Shown: positions 58,920 through 64,000 of the stretch, one piece after another
Numbering within the stretch: position 1 is the stretch's first letter
Layout of the letters: every line of letters starts with the position of its first letter
Source: Streptomyces aurantiogriseus
GTDB lineage: Bacteria > Actinomycetota > Actinomycetes > Streptomycetales > Streptomycetaceae
Direction of reading: 5' to 3'
Length of the DNA: 64,000 bases
Assembly (NCBI RefSeq): GCF_014649375.1
Contig: NZ_BMSX01000019.1
Span: forward strand, 1-64,000
The notes under the pieces: model-generated
Seen by the model: only the letters and a program-made list of their open reading frames with translations
The model's database searches: none
Told to the model about the DNA's origin: nothing
Program-made: the position numbers and the translations under genes

Positions 58920-60007
58920 TGGCGGGCCCCCCGCCGGCCCCTGGCCGGTTCACCGTCGGTGTCAGCCGTGACTTCCTCGACGCGGAGGGCCACAACGTAT
59001 GGGGTGACATCCGGCTGGGCGAGCTGGACGCCGCCGGAGTCGACTGGCAGTACCTGCCGCGTGACTGCGGTGAGCTCCTTGCCGAGGACATCGACGGCCT
59101 GGACGCGGTCCTGTTCGCCGCCCCCACCGTCACCGCCCGCACCTTCGAGGGCGTCAGCAGACCCCCGCTCCTGCTCGCCCGCTTCGGAGTCGGCTACGAC
59201 ACCGTCGACCTCGACGCCTGCACGCGGCACGGCGTCCTGGTGACCATCACCCCGGACGGCGCACGGCGCCCTGTCGCCACCGCCGCCCTCACCCTGCTGC
59301 TGGCCGTCCTGCACAACGTCACCGCCAAGGACCGCCTGGTGCGTGAGGGACGCTGGTCCGAGAAGGAGCGGTGGATGGGACTCGGGCTCACCGGCCGCCG
59401 TGTCGGCCTGCTCGGCCTGGGCAACACCGCACGCGATCTGGTGGGGCTGCTGCGGCCGTTCGAAGTCGAGGTCCTCGCCTACGACCCGTACTGCCCGCCG
59501 CAGACCGCTCGGGAATTCGGCGTACGTCTCGCCGACACCGACGCCGTGATGGCCGAGGCCGACGCCGTCATCGTGATGTGCACGCTGACGGAGGAGACCC
59601 GCCATCTCGTCGACGCCCGGCGGCTGTCCCTGATGAAGCCCTCGGCCGTGCTGCTCAACGTCGCCCGCGGCCCGATCGTCGACGAGACGGCGCTGATCGA
59701 CGCGCTGCGCGCCGGACGCATCCGCGGCGCCGGACTGGACGTGTTCGAGGCCGAGCCGCCCGGCCTCGACAACCCGTTGCTGAGCATGGACAACGTCGTC
59801 CTCAGTCCGCACAGCCTGGCCTGGACCGACGAGATGTCCGCCGGAAACGGGGGCAGCGCGGTGCGGGCAGTCCTGGACGTGGCGACGGGCCGGCTGCCGC
59901 GCTTCGTCGTCAACCGGGACGTGCTCGGCCATCCGGGCCTCGCCGAGCGGCTGGGCGAGCCGGCCGCAGCCGAAGGGCAGTACGGACGTGCGCAGGTCCG
60001 CACGTGA
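58919..60007 (+). CDS. D-isomer-specific 2-hydroxyacid dehydrogenase
   Basis: A 362-residue NAD(P)-dependent dehydrogenase. The nucleotide motif is GLLGLGNTARDLVGLL; the catalytic arginine is in LNVARGPIVDE, glutamate in LDVFEAEPPG and histidine in LSPHSLAW, as expected for this family. The ATG at 58919 shares a base with the upstream stop (TGATG); a GTG at 58916 is also possible. It probably reduces or oxidises a 2-keto/2-hydroxy sugar acid made in the pathway. Its stop overlaps the next start by four bases. Confidence 0.88.
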   Translation: MAGPPPAPGRFTVGVSRDFLDAEGHNVWGDIRLGELDAAGVDWQYLPRDCGELLAEDIDGLDAVLFAAPTVTARTFEGVSRPPLLLARFGVGYDTVDLDACTRHGVLVTITPDGARRPVATAALTLLLAVLHNVTAKDRLVREGRWSEKERWMGLGLTGRRVGLLGLGNTARDLVGLLRPFEVEVLAYDPYCPPQTAREFGVRLADTDAVMAEADAVIVMCTLTEETRHLVDARRLSLMKPSAVLLNVARGPIVDETALIDALRAGRIRGAGLDVFEAEPPGLDNPLLSMDNVVLSPHSLAWTDEMSAGNGGSAVRAVLDVATGRLPRFVVNRDVLGHPGLAERLGEPAAAEGQYGRAQVRT

Positions 60008-60948
60008 CCGCCCCGCCCACCCCGCCCGGCACGGTCGGCTTCATCGGGCTCGGCGCGATGGGACTGCCGATGGCGGCCAATCTCGCCGGGGCAGGCTTCG
60101 ACGTCCTGGCCTGGAACCGCCGCCGCCCGCCCCTCGATGCCGCCGTCGCCGCCGGCTGCCGTGCCGCCGAGCGTCCCGCACAGGTGGCGGCAGGCGCCCG
60201 AATCGTCCTGACCATGCTCCCCGACCTGCCCCAGGTCCGGGACGTCCTGGACGGCCCGGACGGACTGCTGACAGGAGACGCTCCACCTCCGGTGGACACC
60301 CTGGTCGTGATGGGCACCGTCTCCCCCGTCGCCGTCCGGGCCCTGGCCGAGGAGCTGCGCCCCCGCGGCATCACGGTCGTCGACGCCCCGGTCAGCGGCG
60401 GGGTGACCGGCGCCCGCGACGCCTCCCTGTCGATCATGGCGGGCGGGCCGGAGGAGACGGTCGCACGCATCCACCCGTACCTGGCCGCGATGGGCTCGAC
60501 CGTACGCCGCATGGGCGACACCGGAGCCGGCTCGCTCGCCAAGGCATGCAACCAGCTCGTGGTCGCCGGCACCCTGGTCGCCCTCGCCGAGGCCGTCGTG
60601 CTCGGCGAGCGCGGCGGACTCGAACCGGCAGCCCTGCTGGAGGTGCTGGCAGGCGGTCTCGCCTCCTCCGAGGTGCTCGCGCAGAAGCGCCACCACCTCG
60701 CCGACGGCGACTTCACGCCCTCCGGGCCCGCGCGCTACCTCCACAAGGACCTGGGCTTCGTCCTGCACAGCGCCGCCGACACACGCATCACGCTGCCGCT
60801 GTCCGCCACCGTCGCCCGGCTCTACGCCGCGATCGACGCCCGGGGGCTCGGCGACCTGGACAACAGCGTCGTCCTCCAACTCCTCCGCGACGGCCACGGA
60901 CTCGACGGCCACCGCCATCACCCGCACCCCACCACCACGAAGGACTGA
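60004..60948 (+). CDS. 3-hydroxyisobutyrate dehydrogenase-family oxidoreductase
   Basis: A 314-residue beta-hydroxyacid dehydrogenase (also called 2-hydroxy-3-oxopropionate/tartronate semialdehyde reductase type). FIGLGAMGLPMAANL is the nucleotide motif; DAPVSGGVTGARDASL is the substrate site; the catalytic lysine is in GSLAKACNQ. GTG start at 60004, overlapping the previous stop (GTGA). The last 20 residues are His/Pro-rich. The third gene of the operon. Confidence 0.9.
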   Translation: MTAPPTPPGTVGFIGLGAMGLPMAANLAGAGFDVLAWNRRRPPLDAAVAAGCRAAERPAQVAAGARIVLTMLPDLPQVRDVLDGPDGLLTGDAPPPVDTLVVMGTVSPVAVRALAEELRPRGITVVDAPVSGGVTGARDASLSIMAGGPEETVARIHPYLAAMGSTVRRMGDTGAGSLAKACNQLVVAGTLVALAEAVVLGERGGLEPAALLEVLAGGLASSEVLAQKRHHLADGDFTPSGPARYLHKDLGFVLHSAADTRITLPLSATVARLYAAIDARGLGDLDNSVVLQLLRDGHGLDGHRHHPHPTTTKD

Positions 60949-60952
60949 AGCA

Positions 60953-61852
60953 ATGCAGGTAGGAATCGTCGGTCTCGGACGCATGGGCGGCAACATGGCG
61001 GCCCGCTGGCGCGACCACGGCCACGAGGTGGTCGGCCACAGCCGCACCTCCCCCGACCGTGACGCCGGCTCCCTGGAGGAACTGGTCGGCAAGCTCGCCG
61101 CCCCGCGCGTGGTGTGGCTGATGGTGCCGGCGGGGGACCCCACCCGGGAGGCGCTGCGGAAGCTGGCCGGACTTCTCTCCCCCGGCGATGTGATCGTCGA
61201 GGGCGGCAACTCACGCTTCAGCGACGACACCGAGCACGCCCGCATGCTCGCCGAGCGCGGCATCGGATACGTCGACTGCGGTGTCAGCGGCGGCATCTGG
61301 GGCCGGGAGAACGGCTACGCCGTGATGTGCGGCGGCACGGACGAACACGTCCGGCGTGTGTGGCCGCTGCTGGAGTCGCTCGCCCCGGAGCAGGACGGGA
61401 TCTGCCACGCCGGCCCGGTGGGCGCCGGCCACTACGCCAAGATGGTCCACAACGGCATCGAGTACGGCATGATGCAGGCCCTCGCCGAGGGCTACGAGCT
61501 GCTGGAGGCCAGCGAGTACGTTCCCGACGTACCGAAGGTGCTCGCCTCCTGGCGGCACGGCACAGTCGTACGGTCCTGGCTGCTCGACCTCCTGGTACGC
61601 GCACTGGAGCAGGACTCCGGGCTGGCCGGTCTGTCCGGCCGGGTCGACGATTCCGGCGAAGGGCGCTGGACCGTCGAGGAGGCCGTACGCCTGGCTGTCT
61701 CCGCCCCCGCCATGACCGCCGCGCTCTTCGCCCGCTTCGCCTCCCGCAAGCCGGACGCCGCCCAGCTGAAGGCACTCGCCGCGATGCGCCGGCAGTTCGG
61801 CGGGCACGCCGTGCACGCCGCCGCACCGGCTGCGTCCGGCGGCAACGGCTGA
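60953..61852 (+). CDS. gnd: 6-phosphogluconate dehydrogenase, short (YqeC-like) form
   Basis: A 299-residue decarboxylating 6-phosphogluconate dehydrogenase of the short bacterial type, which makes ribulose 5-phosphate. VGIVGLGRMGGNMAARW is the nucleotide motif; DCGVSGGIWGRENGYAVM and GHYAKMVHNGIEYGMMQ hold the substrate and catalytic lysine. Together with the transaldolase at 51501 it adds a second pentose-phosphate function to this locus. The ATG at 60953 lies 4 bases after the previous stop. A very strong terminator follows. Confidence 0.92.
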   Translation: MQVGIVGLGRMGGNMAARWRDHGHEVVGHSRTSPDRDAGSLEELVGKLAAPRVVWLMVPAGDPTREALRKLAGLLSPGDVIVEGGNSRFSDDTEHARMLAERGIGYVDCGVSGGIWGRENGYAVMCGGTDEHVRRVWPLLESLAPEQDGICHAGPVGAGHYAKMVHNGIEYGMMQALAEGYELLEASEYVPDVPKVLASWRHGTVVRSWLLDLLVRALEQDSGLAGLSGRVDDSGEGRWTVEEAVRLAVSAPAMTAALFARFASRKPDAAQLKALAAMRRQFGGHAVHAAAPAASGGNG

Positions 61853-61933
61853 GCACGGCCCGGCCGGGGTGGCCGGACCACGACGCGGGTCAGGCCGCCC
61901 CGGCCGGATGCCCCTCAGGGCAATGCGGCTGGT

Positions 61934-61979
61934 GTCCCCGCCCGGAGCCCGGGCGTGCGCCCGGGCTCCGGGCGGGGAC
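61934..61979. terminator. Very strong hairpin terminator
   Basis: A perfect 21-bp stem (61934-61954 with 61959-61979) with a 4-base GTGC loop, 82 bases after gnd. The next 147 bases before the short frame at 62126 show nothing else. Confidence 0.93.
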
Positions 61980-62125
61980 CGCGTCGGGACACGGCCCCGC
62001 GGCCCGGCCACCATCACGTCCACGGGCGGGACGACACCGCGGCCGGTCGGAGTACTTCCCGCGCTCCGGAGGCCGAACTGCGGGCGCGGCTGCCCCGCCG
62101 CGCTGCTCGATGCACGGCGAGGGAC

Positions 62126-62188
62126 ATGACTGACGAGACGCACGACACCCCGGCGGACAGCGAAACGTACGCGGAGGCACACGGGTGA
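62126..62188 (+). CDS. Predicted 20-residue frame coupled to the MFS gene
   Basis: ATG at 62126, GGCGAGG just upstream, and a TGA at 62186-62188 that overlaps the GTG of the MFS gene. The product (MTDETHDTPADSETYAEAHG) is acidic. It may be a short coupling frame, or the original N-terminus of the exporter displaced by a frameshift. Confidence 0.35.
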   Translation: MTDETHDTPADSETYAEAHG

Positions 62189-63645
62189 ACGGGCGCGGTG
62201 GCCGGGGCGCGGCGCTGTTGGTGGCCGGGGCCTTCTTCATGGAGAACCTGGACGCCACGATCATCTCGACGGCCGCCCCCGAGATGGCCGCGTCCTTCGG
62301 GGCGCGGCCGGAGGCCGTCGGCGTCACCGTGACGGCGTACGTGGTGGCGCTGGCCGTGTTCATCCCCTTGAGCGGCTGGGCCGCCGGCCGCTGGGGCACC
62401 CGCCGGGTCTTCGCCGCGGCCATCGCGGTGTTCACCGTCGCCTCGGCGCTGTGCGCGGCGGCCGACGGCCTGACCGAGCTGGTGCTGACGCGAGTGCTGC
62501 AGGGCATCGGCGGAGCCATGATGGTGCCCGTCGGGCGGCTGGCCGTCCTGCGCACCACCCGCAGACGGGACCTGTTGCGGGCGATCGCCTGGCTCACCTG
62601 GCCGGGGCTGCTGGCGCCGGTGCTCGCGCCCGCGCTCGGTGGCCTCTTCACCACGTACGCCTCGTGGCGCTGGATCTTCCTGGTGAACGTGCCGCTGGGC
62701 GTGGTGGCGCTGCCCGCCGCCCTGTGGCTGATCCCGGATCTGCGGCGGGAGGACGGGGAGGAGCGGCGGGGGCTCGACCGGGTGGGGTTCGTCCTCGTGG
62801 GGTCGGGACTGGCCGCGCTGGTCCTCGGCCTGGAGCTGCTGGGCGGTTCGCCGGCCCGCTGGTGCACGGCGGCGCTGTGGCTCGGCGCCGGGCTGCTGAC
62901 GTGTGGCCTGGCGGTCCGTCACCTGCGGCTCTCGCCCCGGCCGCTGCTGGACCTGGCCACGTTCCGGGTGACCACCTTCCGGGTGTCGAACGCGGGTGGC
63001 GCCTTGTTCCGTGCCGCGGTCAGCGTCCCTCCCTTCCTGCTGCCGCTGATGTTCCAGCAGGCTCTCGGCTGGAGCGCGGCGCGGGCCGGGCTCGTGCTGA
63101 CCGCGGTGTTCGCGGGCAACATCGCCGTCAAGCCGTTCACGACACCGCTGTTGCGCCGCTTCGGCTTCCGCACGGTGCTGGTGGTCAACGGCGCGGCGAC
63201 GGCCGTGACGTTCGCGCTGTGCGGGATGCTCGGCCCGCGCTCGCCCCTGCCCGTGGTGGTGGCCGTCCTGTTCGTCAGCGGCGTGTGCCGGTCCGTCTCG
63301 CTCAGCGCGTACGCCACGATCGGCTTCGCGGACATCGAGCCGGAGCGGACCGCGGACGCCAACTCTTTGTCGAGCGCCGTGCAGCAGCTGGCCACCGGGC
63401 TGGGCGTCGCCCTGGCCACGCTGAGCCTGGGCGCGGCAGGGCCCCTCGCCTCGCTGCTCGGCCTGGACGGTCCGACGGCGGCCTACGCGGTGGCGTTCGG
63501 GCTTCTCACCGTGCTGCCGCTGATGTGCGTGGCGGAGGCGTCGCGGCTGCGCCGGGACGCGGGGGCGATGGTGACCGGGGCGGTCCCCGCCCGGGCGGGG
63601 CGCCCTCCTGCTCCGTCGTCCGGGTCCGCCCGGCCGGCCCGCTGA
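62185..63645 (+). CDS. MFS drug exporter, DHA2 type
   Basis: A 486-residue 14-segment exporter. AGAFFMENLDATIISTAAPEM in segment 1 is the DHA2 motif D; LSGWAAGRWGTRRV is motif A; RVLQGIGGAMMVPVGRL follows. The GTG at 62185 has GGAGG seven bases upstream. The C-terminal 50 residues are Ala/Arg/Pro-rich. No regulator gene is adjacent within the window. Substrate unknown. Confidence 0.9.
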   Translation: MNGRGGRGAALLVAGAFFMENLDATIISTAAPEMAASFGARPEAVGVTVTAYVVALAVFIPLSGWAAGRWGTRRVFAAAIAVFTVASALCAAADGLTELVLTRVLQGIGGAMMVPVGRLAVLRTTRRRDLLRAIAWLTWPGLLAPVLAPALGGLFTTYASWRWIFLVNVPLGVVALPAALWLIPDLRREDGEERRGLDRVGFVLVGSGLAALVLGLELLGGSPARWCTAALWLGAGLLTCGLAVRHLRLSPRPLLDLATFRVTTFRVSNAGGALFRAAVSVPPFLLPLMFQQALGWSAARAGLVLTAVFAGNIAVKPFTTPLLRRFGFRTVLVVNGAATAVTFALCGMLGPRSPLPVVVAVLFVSGVCRSVSLSAYATIGFADIEPERTADANSLSSAVQQLATGLGVALATLSLGAAGPLASLLGLDGPTAAYAVAFGLLTVLPLMCVAEASRLRRDAGAMVTGAVPARAGRPPAPSSGSARPAR

Positions 63646-63652
63646 CCCGGCA

Positions 63653-64000
63653 GGCGTCCAGAGCCGCGCCGAATGCCGGGCCGGCGAGCGCAGGTCCGCC
63701 CCGGACCGAAGGAACCGTTCCTTCCACGCCGAACCTGCGCAGACTGCGGCGGCACATGACCATCGCACCGACCCCGCACGAACCAGGGGCAGCAGGTTCC
63801 CCGATCCGACCGGTCGGCCCCGTGAATCCGCGAACGTCCAAGGCCGCCGCGGCCGGGCCGGCGAACGCGGGTCCGCCCCGAACCGGAGGAACCGGTCGTT
63901 CCGCGGCGAGCCTGCGTGGACCGCAGCGGCAGGTGACCGGTGCGCCCCCGCCCACCGGTGAAGGGGGCAGGTGCCCCGGTCCGTCCGCGGGCGTCCAGGG
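63653..64000. repeat. Imperfect tandem repeat at the right edge
   Basis: A diverged unit begins at about 63653, 63833 and 63990, each starting near CGTCCA, followed by a shared GGGCCGGCGA core and GGTCCGCCCC (about 40 bases in). Spacings are 180 and 157 bases. The minus strand reads similar peptides twice (PSVRGGPALAGPA and PPVRGGPAFAGPA), so it may be a coding repeat of a gene running leftward from beyond the window, or a non-coding repeat. The third copy is cut by the window end. Confidence 0.55.

Overview
The window is about 70% G+C with strong third-position GC bias, SD sequences of the GGAGG type, leaderless starts and families typical of Streptomyces (MmyB-like XRE regulators, DUF2255, DUF6069, SpoIIE-type PP2C phosphatase). 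It reads as an accessory, probably sub-telomeric, stretch of a Streptomyces chromosome: many small transporter/oxidoreductase/regulator modules, several gene remnants, one insertion-sequence fragment, and no core biosynthetic or ribosomal genes. No rRNA, tRNA, CRISPR array or large biosynthetic cluster was seen.

Layout. 1-9.4 kb: end of a quinone oxidoreductase, an EamA exporter, a carboxylesterase divergent from a TetR-CocE hydrolase pair, then a TetR divergent from an MFS exporter, and an SDR. 9.6-15.4 kb: PP2C phosphatase, glpF-glpK, a 62-residue protein and a glutathione-independent formaldehyde dehydrogenase. 15.4-20.5 kb: remnants (DUF1524 protein, MFS pump), an NAD formate dehydrogenase, a frameshifted NhaP antiporter and DUF2255. 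20.5-31.5 kb: two MmyB-like XRE regulators with oxidoreductase/exporter modules, a putative membrane zincin, an ISAs1-type fragment, an EamA exporter behind a proline-rich leader peptide, and a broken aldo/keto reductase. 31.7-37.8 kb: Tat-exported molybdenum aldehyde oxidoreductase (paoABC-like) with XdhC and MoaA. 38.1-45.6 kb: TetR/aldo-keto reductase pair, a third XRE regulator with a divergent SDR, a cyclophilin-like lipoprotein, an SDR-esterase operon and DUF6069. 45.7-51.1 kb: sulfatase, its formylglycine-generating enzyme and a betaine-binding protein, with a LysR regulator. 51.2-61.9 kb: a sugar ABC transporter with transaldolase, an IclR regulator, and an operon of a cyclase-family hydrolase, two hydroxyacid dehydrogenases and a 6-phosphogluconate dehydrogenase. 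62.1-64 kb: an MFS exporter and an imperfect tandem repeat.

The genes work as small self-contained units. Formaldehyde and formate dehydrogenases could form a two-step C1 oxidation route. The sulfatase is encoded with its activating enzyme. The molybdo-enzyme brings its own maturation factor. The sugar transporter, transaldolase and 6PG dehydrogenase point to catabolism of a sugar or sugar acid. The most striking signal is a repeated dyad, GGGA-N8-TCCC/TCCT, placed 36-37 nt upstream of all three MmyB-like regulator genes and also before several oxidoreductase or exporter genes, which suggests one linked regulon. A second notable signal is a predicted leaderless leader peptide with four prolines and a strong hairpin ahead of the second EamA exporter.
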